Assembly (NCBI RefSeq): GCF_030412015.1
Contig: NZ_JASNRD010000004.1
Location: 248,001 to 312,000 of the forward strand
Length of the DNA: 64,000 nt
Reading direction: 5' to 3'
DNA from: Massilia sp. YIM B02763
GTDB taxonomy: Bacteria; Pseudomonadota; Gammaproteobacteria; Burkholderiales; Burkholderiaceae_D
In this document: one piece after another, positions 19,772 through 27,474 of the stretch
How positions within the stretch are numbered: position 1 is the first letter of the stretch
Layout of the letters: every line of letters begins with the position of its first letter
Notes under the pieces: model-generated
What the model was told of the DNA's origin: nothing
What the model saw: only the letters and a program-made list of their open reading frames with translations
The model's database searches: none
Position numbers and translations under genes: made by a program

Positions 19772-20526
19772 ATGGAGTTGGCCTTGCCGTTGACAGCTAT
19801 TCACGCCGCAACCAGAGAGATCGTTGAGGCCTTCGATATTGCGCCCGAGGGTTGGGAGCGAATGAAGGCCGAGCCGGCCGGATCGTATCTCATCCGCCGT
19901 AGTGGCCTGCCTGCAGTGCTCAAGAAAAATGTGCGCGGAACGTGCTGGTTTGCGGCTCGTCCAGGCGAAAGTGATCCTGAGTGTAAGCCGACGTCACCGG
20001 AACACGAATTTGCCCAGGTGCAGATCGTTAAAGCGCTTCGGGTCGTCGGCTTTGCTGCACGTATCGAGGAGCCCGGCTATACACCCGACGGGGAACGCTG
20101 GGAGGCAGATGTGTTCATCGAGCACGCCGACCGCAAGATAGCCATCGAAGTGCAGATGTCGCAGCAGTCCCTAGAAGAGTCGAGCGACGATCCGCGAAGT
20201 ACGTGCAGTCTGGCGTTAAGGTTGTATGGCTAGTGAATAGCCGGCACTTTGAAAATTTCTCGCGCAGCTGCCTCACGCGCAATGGCGTCTCGTTTCCACG
20301 AGGGCCGATCGTAAACGGGGAGCGGTACCACCGCGACTTTCCCGCGTTCCCACTCAAATTTTACTGCCCGAAAGGCCAGCCGACTGACGAGGCCACGAAG
20401 GTGGCAGTCTTTCTGCCCCCTACCGGATGGCCAACGCGGGACCTGTCGCTCAGCGAATTCGCTGTGGGATTGGTTGGCGGGGCCTTGACCCACTCCCGGC
20501 GCAAATTCTGGGTGTGGACCAAATGA
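19772..20526 (+). pseudogene. CoiA-like (competence protein CoiA family) nuclease, frameshifted
   Basis: Two overlapping frames make one protein. The first (from ATG 19772, MELALPLTAIHAATREI) runs through SPEHEFAQVQIVKALR and WEADVFIEHADRKIAIEVQMS, a PD-(D/E)XK-like nuclease core as in CoiA proteins. Near 20175-20185, after SQQSLEE, the reading moves to another frame that continues RRSAKYVQSGVKVVWLV and ends at 20526. Loss of one base from a Tyr codon would explain this. It is either a true null allele or a sequencing error. The intact product would be about 250 residues. It is divergent from the XRE-sigma4 regulator. Confidence 0.65.
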
Positions 20527-20614
20527 GGTCTTTTCTTCTAGCCCGATTTGATTTAAGTACTGGCTAGGATAGAATCGCTCAGGTAATTCCCCTTAACCCC
20601 AAAGGAGCTTATTG

Positions 20615-20947
20615 ATGGCGAACATAGACCTGTCTAGCTACAACCTGAGTGAACTAAAATCCCTCCAACGCGAGATCGAAAAAGCGATGAAGGATCGGCA
20701 GGGGGAAGAAATGCAAAAAGCCCGCGAGCGGATCTTGGCCATTGCCAAAGATGCCGGGGTCTCTGTAGAGGAACTGCTCGTCACTACTTCGAAGAAGGTA
20801 AAGAAGGCAGGTTCTCAAAAGAGTCCGCCGCAATACCAAAATCCTGAGGATACATCTCAGACCTGGACGGGGCGGGGGCGGCAACCAAGGTGGCTTGCGG
20901 AAGGACTCGCAAACGGAAAGAAGCTTGATGATTTTCGGATGGGCTAA
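20615..20947 (+). CDS. H-NS family nucleoid-associated protein
   Basis: 110 residues with the classic two-part plan: an N-terminal coiled-coil oligomerisation region (about 5-55) and a C-terminal DNA-binding motif TWTGRGRQPRWLAEGL near 88-103, which inserts into the minor groove of AT-rich DNA. A linker rich in Lys/Ser/Gln joins them. The ATG has AAAGGAGC about eight bases upstream; TTG 20612 is less likely. H-NS paralogues are common on mobile elements, where they silence the AT-rich cargo, fitting the patches of low-GC DNA on both sides. Confidence 0.9.
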   Translation: MANIDLSSYNLSELKSLQREIEKAMKDRQGEEMQKARERILAIAKDAGVSVEELLVTTSKKVKKAGSQKSPPQYQNPEDTSQTWTGRGRQPRWLAEGLANGKKLDDFRMG

Positions 20948-21111
20948 GCTACAGTAAGGTGCAGAACCTGTCCCTTGAGCTACGTCTTTAGTCGGCCTGG
21001 AGCTGCCATTTTCACTTGTTGTTGAGCGCTCCTCCAGTGTCGTTAGCCTGGCCAGCTATGTTCGTGCATGTCTTCGGATAGGAACAGTGGATAATTATAA
21101 AAGAGGTACTT

Positions 21112-21597
21112 GTGAGCTTCAAAGTTTTTGTTAGCTATTCTACTAATGACTTGTCTCAGGTCGAGAAGTTGCAACAGCAGCTAAAAGGAACTCCGATCGA
21201 CGTATTCGTTGCGGAAAATTCAGTATCGCCGAGCCAAGATCTCGCCCAAGCTATAAATAACGCTATCGAGCAGTGTGATCTGTTCGTGCTAATTTGGAGC
21301 AAACATGCAGAGGCGTCGAAATGGGTTTCTCAAGAGATCGGTAAGGCGACTGCTTTGCGAAAGAAAATCTTGCCCTTAGTTCTTGACGATGGGATGTCGC
21401 TTCCTGGATTTATACAAAATTTAAAATATTTGCCAATTCATAAAGACCCCGCAGACGCCTTGTTGAGAGCAAGAAGTATCATCGTCGAAGCATACGAGGA
21501 AAAGTCACAGCGTGAATCTGCGGCTGCCCAAGCCGAAAAAGACAAACTTGCATTGATGGGGATCGGTGCGCTTCTTCTATGGGCCTTTAGTAAATGA
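21112..21597 (+). CDS. TIR-domain protein with C-terminal hydrophobic helix
   Basis: 161 residues starting at GTG 21112 (AGAGG nearby). Residues 1-115 form a TIR domain: FVSYSTND (6-13), AENSVSPSQDL (34-44) and SKHAEASKWVSQEI (63-76), where Glu75 is in the position of the NAD-cleaving glutamate. The last 16 residues contain a hydrophobic stretch (146-159), preceded by a charged coiled-coil-like segment, suggesting membrane attachment. Bacterial TIR proteins either cleave NAD or make signalling molecules in defence. It stands alone, about 550 bases before the SIR2-APAZ/Argonaute operon. Confidence 0.85.
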   Translation: MSFKVFVSYSTNDLSQVEKLQQQLKGTPIDVFVAENSVSPSQDLAQAINNAIEQCDLFVLIWSKHAEASKWVSQEIGKATALRKKILPLVLDDGMSLPGFIQNLKYLPIHKDPADALLRARSIIVEAYEEKSQRESAAAQAEKDKLALMGIGALLLWAFSK

Positions 21598-22148
21598 TTG
21601 ACCATCTCAGGTGAAATGACGGAGCATCTGCTTTTCGTAGCGTGCTGCTTCGGTTGTTTTTAGAACCGAAGCTAGACTGGTAACTCTGCGCGAGTGACTG
21701 GAGCTTGTAGCCGTGGGGTGGCGCATTGGCTGCTTAACTTGCTATTCTTACCGGTCTGCTCCGCCGAAACGACAAGGTCACAAGGGTTTTGCAAGCAGGG
21801 ATGTCGCACCGTAAAGATACAGCTTATTTTGCCTTACTTTAAGCCAGCTCCCATTCGGCGTAGAGTTATCACGGCCAACTCAGCTAGTCCGCACAATTCT
21901 TATAGCCTTCGGCGGGAGTCTGACGAAGCCGTACATCGGCTATAACTCTTGCCAAAGGTGCCTCATCGGCACAATGTCGGTGACCTTGGCCCAGTGAGTA
22001 CGCGTAAACTTCTTCAGGGCGCGATGCTAAATTTACATCTTTGCAACTGTGCGCTATGCTAAGCAACAGATGTGCATGTCGATGGGAGAAGAGAGCAAAA
22101 TCCCGCGCATGGTAAGTGCACCAAACAACTGCAAAACGGGAGTGGTTT
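21598..22148. other. Intergenic stretch with one hairpin (21647-21672)
   Basis: About 550 bases between the TIR gene and the SIR2-APAZ gene with no convincing frame. A 9-base perfect inverted repeat (GCTTCGGTT at 21647-21655, AACCGAAGC at 21664-21672, 8-base loop containing a T run) lies 50 bases after the TIR stop and could stop transcription, although no T tract follows it. The remainder must hold the promoter of the Argonaute operon. Confidence 0.45.
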
Positions 22149-23999
22149 TTGAGCATTCAGACGGTTTCGGGATCGCAGTTCGCCAGAGTGTTTTGCCTTC
22201 GGCCGACGCAATACGCATGGTTTTTAGGAGCAGGTGCATCAGCTACCGCCGGGATACCCACCGGCTATGCCATGATCACTGACTTTAAAAAGCGGATTTT
22301 TTGTGAGCTCTCAGGAGCTAAGCTGAAAGAGGTCGATGCTGATGATCCGCTGTGGATTCAGCGTATTGACGCATTCCTCGCTTCTCATTCGGATCTTCCC
22401 CCGCCCAACGATCCGTCTGAATACGCGGCTGCATTCGAGGCTGTTTTTCCGACGCCTGAGGATCGACGGAACTATATTAGCGACGCTGTGCAAAAGGGCA
22501 CGCCATCCTTCGCACATCGTGTGCTGGCTGCTTTAATCACTACCCGTCGAGTTCCCTGTGTGTTCACGACCAACTTCGATACCTTGGTGGAAACGGCGGC
22601 AACCGTAACCGACCAGCTCGTTGCACCTGGTGATCGTGCTAACTTGTCGGTATCAGCCATCGACAACGCGGACCGCGCGATGCATGCCTTGGGAGAGAGC
22701 CGTCCACTTCTAGCGAAAATCCATGGCGATTACCATTCAGTCAGTTTAAAAAATACGACCGATGAGTTACGTGTGCAGGACGCGCAAATGCGCACAGTGT
22801 TGACGAGCGCATGCGCGCGCTATGGTTTGGTTGTAGTTGGGTACAGCGGGCGTGACGCTTCGGTGATGAAAGCATTAGGCGATGCCTTGACTCAACCTAC
22901 GTCATATCCTGCAGGAATTCATTGGGTTACCCGATCTGCGGACGGGCTGTTGACAGACGTCCGTGTCTTTCTGGAAGCGGCAAGTGCGAAAGGTATTCGG
23001 GTTAACATTGTCGAGTGCCCGACGTTCGATGAGCTGGCGGCAGATATTGCCGATGGGTCGAGCTGGCCTCAACAGATCGATGCCCACATTGGAGCATATG
23101 CAGCACCAAGCAAGCTTAAGCCCGTCCGACTGCCGACTGTGGAGCATAGTACGTTTCCAGTGTTGCGGTGTTCAGCCCTTCCTATTTTAGAGATGCCAAG
23201 GGTGGCGAGACGGATTCGGCTTGATCGAAGTGTGACTACACCAGAGGCTCGACAGATGCTGCGGGATGCTGACGTCTGGGCGATTGTTGCAAGTAGAGGA
23301 AACGAGATTGCCGCATTCGGAAACGACGAGGGTTTGGTTCGAGCCTTTGCCGGGGTCGGCGGCCGACTTGATGGCACGGTGACGTTGGCGCCCGATATCG
23401 ATAGTTGGGCTCTTGGCCTTTTGTATGAAGCAGTTACACGAGCGGTCTGCCGCCATCGGCCATTACGAGCTCGACGACGACGTGGGGACCATGCGGTGAT
23501 GGTACACGGCGACTCGGAGAAGGAAACGGATCAGTCTCGTGAGGTCCGGCTATCTAAACAAGCGAAACTTCGAAACGCTTATTCTTCTGCGCTTTATGGC
23601 ACCACTCCGCAGGGATATCCATTCTATGAGGGTGTTGAGTTGCACTTGGAGCAAGCTGCAGAGCGCTGGTGGCTGACATTTGAACCGACGACTTTCGTTG
23701 AGGTTCCGTATCCTGAACATGCTCGAGAGAAGCCGAATGCAGAAGCAACTCTTGAGAAGCCACGATTTGTTGATCCTACAATCGATTGGCGTCGGGAGCG
23801 TTGGGCGAATCGCTACAACCATGTTTGGGCAGGGATCATTGACGCTTGGGCTGACTTGCTTGCCGGTGATGGCGGCCGCAGTTTGCTGGCGACGGGCGTT
23901 CCTCTGGATGAGGGCATCGACGCGGTATTCAAGTTATCACCCATCACCGCATGGAGCCGGCCGAGCCATGATCACGCCTATTTTCACAGAAACGGGTAG
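22149..23999 (+). CDS. SIR2-APAZ effector of a short Argonaute system (SPARSA)
   Basis: About 616 residues from TTG 22149, which has GGGAG just upstream; an upstream GTG at 22116 would add 11 residues. The SIR2 domain shows WFLGAGASATAGIPTGY (24-40), TTNFDTLVE (140-148) and the catalytic His in IHGDYH (His192), then VVVGYSGRD. The C-terminal half corresponds to the APAZ region that docks on short Argonautes. In SPARSA systems the complex is triggered by guide-directed recognition of invader DNA and then depletes cellular NAD. The Argonaute gene starts three bases after this stop. Confidence 0.9.
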   Translation: MSIQTVSGSQFARVFCLRPTQYAWFLGAGASATAGIPTGYAMITDFKKRIFCELSGAKLKEVDADDPLWIQRIDAFLASHSDLPPPNDPSEYAAAFEAVFPTPEDRRNYISDAVQKGTPSFAHRVLAALITTRRVPCVFTTNFDTLVETAATVTDQLVAPGDRANLSVSAIDNADRAMHALGESRPLLAKIHGDYHSVSLKNTTDELRVQDAQMRTVLTSACARYGLVVVGYSGRDASVMKALGDALTQPTSYPAGIHWVTRSADGLLTDVRVFLEAASAKGIRVNIVECPTFDELAADIADGSSWPQQIDAHIGAYAAPSKLKPVRLPTVEHSTFPVLRCSALPILEMPRVARRIRLDRSVTTPEARQMLRDADVWAIVASRGNEIAAFGNDEGLVRAFAGVGGRLDGTVTLAPDIDSWALGLLYEAVTRAVCRHRPLRARRRRGDHAVMVHGDSEKETDQSREVRLSKQAKLRNAYSSALYGTTPQGYPFYEGVELHLEQAAERWWLTFEPTTFVEVPYPEHAREKPNAEATLEKPRFVDPTIDWRRERWANRYNHVWAGIIDAWADLLAGDGGRSLLATGVPLDEGIDAVFKLSPITAWSRPSHDHAYFHRNG

Positions 24000-24001
24000 C
24001 G

Positions 24002-25447
24002 ATGGACTATAACTTTTCGAAGACCCCATCGTTCTCCCTACTCGACGAGCCTGCGCTGACCTTCAGCAGCGAGGATACAAGTCTGGACGAGAATCCACTG
24101 CGCGGGTTACTGCGGTTCGGTGCATACAATGGCAGGACTTTCGCGGACTATACGCCGAAGCTTCGTATTGCAACGATTGCACCAGCATCGGGTTGGCCGA
24201 GACTTCGAAGTCTGGTTGACACTATTCGAACAGGGCATGAAGCAAGCGACCGTCGCGCCTACCTACCGGCGTTTCCAGGTTTCGAAGCACTTTTTCGGGT
24301 TCCTCTCGTAGCCGGACCCAAAGACGTCCACATTAAATGGCCGGACAATCTTATGGAATTGGCTCCGGCAGGAGCGCCACATGAGCGTTTGTTCTCGGGG
24401 ATGTCGCAGGCAATGGCGCGCCTCGATGCGTTACATGACCAGTTCGATGTCGTGCTTGTCCACTTGCCCGATGCGTGGCAAAAGGCATTTGCCGTGCATG
24501 GATTTGACGCACATGATGCACTCAAGGCACTTGGAGCCCAGTATGCCATTCCAACCCAAGTGATTAATGATCGGGTTTTCAATTTCCGACTTAAAGCGTC
24601 ATTGGCTTGGCGTCTTTCCATTGCGTTGTTTACGAAAGCTGGGGGCATTCCTTGGAAGCTTGCTCCGATAAAAGGCGTCCCCGAAAACACGGCATACATT
24701 GGCTTGGCCTACGCGTTACGTGGAGACCCTAAATCAGCCCAGTTCGTTACATGCTGTTCGCAGGTGTTTGATGCGGATGGAGGCGGCATGCAATTCGTGG
24801 CATTTGAAGCCAAGGATCCGGTTGCTGACCCACGTGAAGCGCGGCGTAATCCATTCCTCAGCCGGAGTGACATGCGGGCAGTAATGGCGCGTAGCCTAAG
24901 CCTGTACTTGCAACGAAACGGCGGGCATCTACCCCGACGTTTGGTCATCCATAAAACGACAGCGTTCAAGAATGAGGAATTGGAAGGCGTTTTCGACGGC
25001 CTGTCAACGATTCCTGAGGTCGAATGTATAGAGATAGGAAGCAGTGCTACTTGGCGTGGAGTGTGGTTAACACCCGGCAGGCGGAATGGTGTCAGAAGTA
25101 TACCAGACCGTGCCCCTGTTCCGCGGGGGACTGTTTTGGTTCGAACCGGAGACTCGGCATTACTGTGGGCATCGGGTAACGCACCATCGGCCGCACTCAG
25201 TGGGGCTCTTTATTTTCAAGGTAGCAAGAGCATTCCCCGGCCCCTCAACATCATACGACATGCGGGGCAAGGCCCCTTGGAGATCGCAGCGCTTGAAACC
25301 CTCGCGCTGACTAAGATGGACTGGAACAACGACGCGCTGTACGACCCGGTGCCGGTGACCATACGCTATTCGCAGAAGTTGGCCCGAACAATCGCAAATG
25401 TGCCCGGCCTCCCGGGACATGCATATCCTTATCGATTGTTTATGTAA
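24002..25447 (+). CDS. Short prokaryotic Argonaute (MID-PIWI only), SPARSA partner
   Basis: 481 residues, the usual length of short pAgos lacking N and PAZ domains. The PIWI region is visible from about 220 on: AYIGLAYALRGD, CCSQVFDADGGGMQFVAFEA, LPRRLVIHKTTAF, and the conserved end PVPVTIRYSQKLARTIANV. The position of the first catalytic Asp (usually GID) reads GLA, so nuclease activity is not expected; short pAgos serve as guide-loaded sensors. It starts 2 bases after the SIR2-APAZ stop with the same codon use, a single operon. Its last eight bases overlap the convergent unknown gene. Confidence 0.9.
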   Translation: MDYNFSKTPSFSLLDEPALTFSSEDTSLDENPLRGLLRFGAYNGRTFADYTPKLRIATIAPASGWPRLRSLVDTIRTGHEASDRRAYLPAFPGFEALFRVPLVAGPKDVHIKWPDNLMELAPAGAPHERLFSGMSQAMARLDALHDQFDVVLVHLPDAWQKAFAVHGFDAHDALKALGAQYAIPTQVINDRVFNFRLKASLAWRLSIALFTKAGGIPWKLAPIKGVPENTAYIGLAYALRGDPKSAQFVTCCSQVFDADGGGMQFVAFEAKDPVADPREARRNPFLSRSDMRAVMARSLSLYLQRNGGHLPRRLVIHKTTAFKNEELEGVFDGLSTIPEVECIEIGSSATWRGVWLTPGRRNGVRSIPDRAPVPRGTVLVRTGDSALLWASGNAPSAALSGALYFQGSKSIPRPLNIIRHAGQGPLEIAALETLALTKMDWNNDALYDPVPVTIRYSQKLARTIANVPGLPGHAYPYRLFM

Positions 25448-25958
25448 TCGCGAGCTTTCCTCGAAACAGTCGGGCAGTATCGATGACAATCGAAGCGATC
25501 TCTTCTTCCCATCCCAATTCCATCAAAAGATTCGTGGAAAAAGAGTCTACGGAACTTGCAATTAGAATAAGTGCACAAAGAAACTCAGGGGTGACCCTCC
25601 AAGGATTCTTTCTCTTCGAATAAATGTGAGAAAGGTAATTCCTCAGCAGCTCTTTGTTGTCGATTAAAAGCTGATCAATTTTTCTAGTATCAGAGACTTC
25701 TGCAGTCTCCATGTGCCGGGATAGTTCTTCATTTTTCTCATCAGGGTAGTCCGGCCAAAAGCCTAGGCGCATTGCGTACTGGTAAAAAGACATTACTTCA
25801 TGAGAGTTGTATAAATAATTCGTCAAAGGATTTTTGTTTTGCATATGCCTAATAGAGTTTTGTTTAAGCTCGGAAAATGGTTTTCCTGACCAAAAAATTG
25901 TAACAAGAGATTTACGGAACTGCTCAGTGTACGATCTTGTTGCATCTATTGCAATCAA
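25440..25958 (-). CDS. Unknown alpha-helical protein, convergent with the Argonaute gene
   Basis: 172 residues, rich in charged and aromatic residues, AT-rich codon use unlike the neighbouring Argonaute gene. No signal peptide; a mildly hydrophobic helix lies around 125-150 (FLCALILIASSVDSF). No family was recognised. It overlaps the 3' end of the Argonaute gene by eight bases tail to tail. It might be an accessory immunity or toxin gene, but nothing in the sequence proves this. Confidence 0.55.
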   Translation of the reverse strand: MIAIDATRSYTEQFRKSLVTIFWSGKPFSELKQNSIRHMQNKNPLTNYLYNSHEVMSFYQYAMRLGFWPDYPDEKNEELSRHMETAEVSDTRKIDQLLIDNKELLRNYLSHIYSKRKNPWRVTPEFLCALILIASSVDSFSTNLLMELGWEEEIASIVIDTARLFRGKLAIT

Positions 25959-26465
25959 GTGGCGGATTGGAAGTCCCTCCCTCGAAGTGGCTATTTCAGC
26001 AACTTTGACGCGTCTCTTGCTACATTTTCAATCTAGTAATAGCTTTGCCAGTAGCGTGCTATCCTAAGGTAAAGTTAGGACCTTCGGACAAGAATTTGCC
26101 AATTTTTGGCCGACATATAGTAGATGGCGCGCACATTGTACTGACGGAATTCTTGTAGTAGCTTGCTAGCGAAGGGTGCTTCGGCAGCTCTCAAGCGACC
26201 CTGAATATTGCGCCATGTCAACTTCTCTCGGGAGAGGGCGCGAACCCTACTACATAGCCAGGTCTTGAGTAGGGGCGTGTGCACGATCAGTCGGCACTGG
26301 TAACGTATGGGATGGATCCAGGATCGCGCTCACGACCGGTAAGGGTAGATGTGAGCAGTTGCTTCGCACGGAGGCTGCTGGCACTGTCACGATGTTTAGA
26401 TCTAGCGTTGACTGTCAAGACTGTGGTAGACTAGATACTCGAGGGCCATGTGCAAGGAGTAGGCT
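25959..26465. other. Intergenic stretch, no gene recognised
   Basis: About 500 bases. Short frames are interrupted and lack ribosome sites. The right end carries a candidate promoter (26408-26437) for the small gene at 26466. Nothing else was recognised. Confidence 0.45.
26408..26437 (+). promoter_or_regulatory. Candidate sigma-70 promoter for the small gene at 26466
   Basis: TTGACT (26408-26413) and TAGATA (26432-26437) are spaced by 18 bases, 29 bases before the ATG, with an AAGGAG ribosome site between. Confidence 0.5.
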
Positions 26466-26711
26466 ATGGTTTACGTAAGCAAATTGATGACTCAAAATCG
26501 ATTCACGCCGCTGAAGCCAAGATCTTCAGAGCCATTGACATCGACACACACACAAGATCACTTGGATACTCAGAAAGTTCTTTCGGATCGAGCTTCTCGC
26601 CCAGTTGGGGATGATCCGTTGCAAAAGTTTACTAGTTCCATGACGGATGAGGAAATCACCATCCAGTTTATGCAGCTAATCCAAAAAGCTCAGCAAGCTG
26701 TCGCTGCATAA
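26466..26711 (+). CDS. Small protein of unknown function
   Basis: 81 residues, hydrophilic, with a Ser/Thr/His-rich middle and a C-terminal amphipathic helix (DEEITIQFMQLIQKAQQAVAA). An AAGGAG site lies six bases before the ATG and a good promoter lies upstream, so expression is likely. A strong terminator follows 18 bases after the stop. It could be an antitoxin-like or regulatory peptide for the next gene, but the terminator between them argues for independent control. Confidence 0.55.
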   Translation: MVYVSKLMTQNRFTPLKPRSSEPLTSTHTQDHLDTQKVLSDRASRPVGDDPLQKFTSSMTDEEITIQFMQLIQKAQQAVAA

Positions 26712-26729
26712 ATTATTAAAACTTACTAC

Positions 26730-26756
26730 AAAGGTCCGCATGTCGGGCCTTTTTTT
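26730..26756 (+). terminator. Intrinsic terminator after the 81-residue gene
   Basis: AAAGGTCCG (26730-26738) pairs with CGGGCCTTT (26744-26752, one G-T wobble) across a 5-base loop and runs into a T tract. It ends three bases before the ATG of the next gene. Confidence 0.8.
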
Positions 26757-26758
26757 AT

Positions 26759-27253
26759 ATGACTACAACAAGAAAAATTTTATTTCATCAGGATTTCGTT
26801 AGCGGTAGATTAGATACACCTACATTTGTTGACCTCGGGTATATGAAGGCTCTGGATCTAGGAAACCTTAAAACCTGGTTCACTAGGGTGTTAAGGGGAG
26901 AGCAGCTCGAGGGATTGAATAAACCTTCGTGGATGACAAATGGCGGCATTGAGATTAATGGTGCTGAGCTTTATAAGCAGAATAATATTTGGCATTATCA
27001 TTGTGGGGTTTATGTAAATCAGCCAGGAGATCCGATCGCTTGGACCGATGCAAACTTGGATATGAATGTTCAGGGAAAAACGTCTGCTGCGGTCTATCAT
27101 TATGCAAAGACGTCGGATGCAATTGTGATTTTGGGGTATTCTCCTGAGCACGTCCCGTTTCCAGGAGCGACTGACCCAAACAACCCGTTAGTGAGCAGGA
27201 CTGGCAGGTTGACTAAGACTCTTGATCTTACCGGCGGCATGTTAATTAAATGA
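26759..27253 (+). CDS. Unknown protein, possible small toxin-like fold
   Basis: 164 residues from ATG 26759, directly after a terminator T tract and without a visible ribosome site; the Met at about 26843 could be the true start. The second half has a His/Tyr-rich pattern: NNIWHYHCGVY near 76-86, AAVYHYAKTSDAIVILGYSPEHVPFPG near 110-136. The spaced HxH and EHVPFP elements look like a conserved compact beta domain, but no named family was recognised. A strong terminator follows, so gene and terminator form a self-contained cassette. AT-rich codon use suggests recent acquisition. Confidence 0.55.
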   Translation: MTTTRKILFHQDFVSGRLDTPTFVDLGYMKALDLGNLKTWFTRVLRGEQLEGLNKPSWMTNGGIEINGAELYKQNNIWHYHCGVYVNQPGDPIAWTDANLDMNVQGKTSAAVYHYAKTSDAIVILGYSPEHVPFPGATDPNNPLVSRTGRLTKTLDLTGGMLIK

Positions 27254-27271
27254 TTTTCGTTGCCATGAGTG

Positions 27272-27296
27272 AAAACGGCCCGCAATGGGCCGTTTT
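27272..27296 (+). terminator. Intrinsic terminator
   Basis: AAAACGGCCC (27272-27281) pairs perfectly with GGGCCGTTTT (27287-27296) across a 5-base loop. The A-stem-T symmetry makes it potentially bidirectional. It separates the 164-residue gene from the Shedu gene. Confidence 0.85.
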
Positions 27297-27474
27297 GATT
27301 TTAAGGCACATCTCCTGTAACGAAAAACATTAGAGCAAGTGTGGCTCGAATATAATCGATTCGATTCTTGTGTTTTTAGTGTTTTTCCGGAAAACTTTGA
27401 TAAGTCATATGTAGTGTCGCAGTCGCCTCCCATGGGTCGCTAAATGCCATGAAACTCCCTTTTCTAGATCATCC

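Noticed and set aside
21112..23999. TIR gene plus SIR2 gene as a Thoeris system
   Set aside because: The SIR2 protein carries an APAZ-like part and is followed directly by a short Argonaute, so it belongs to SPARSA; it has no SLOG-like part.
26075..26284. 69-codon minus-strand frame in the gap before the small cassette
   Set aside because: No ribosome site, no family pattern, and composition not different from random.
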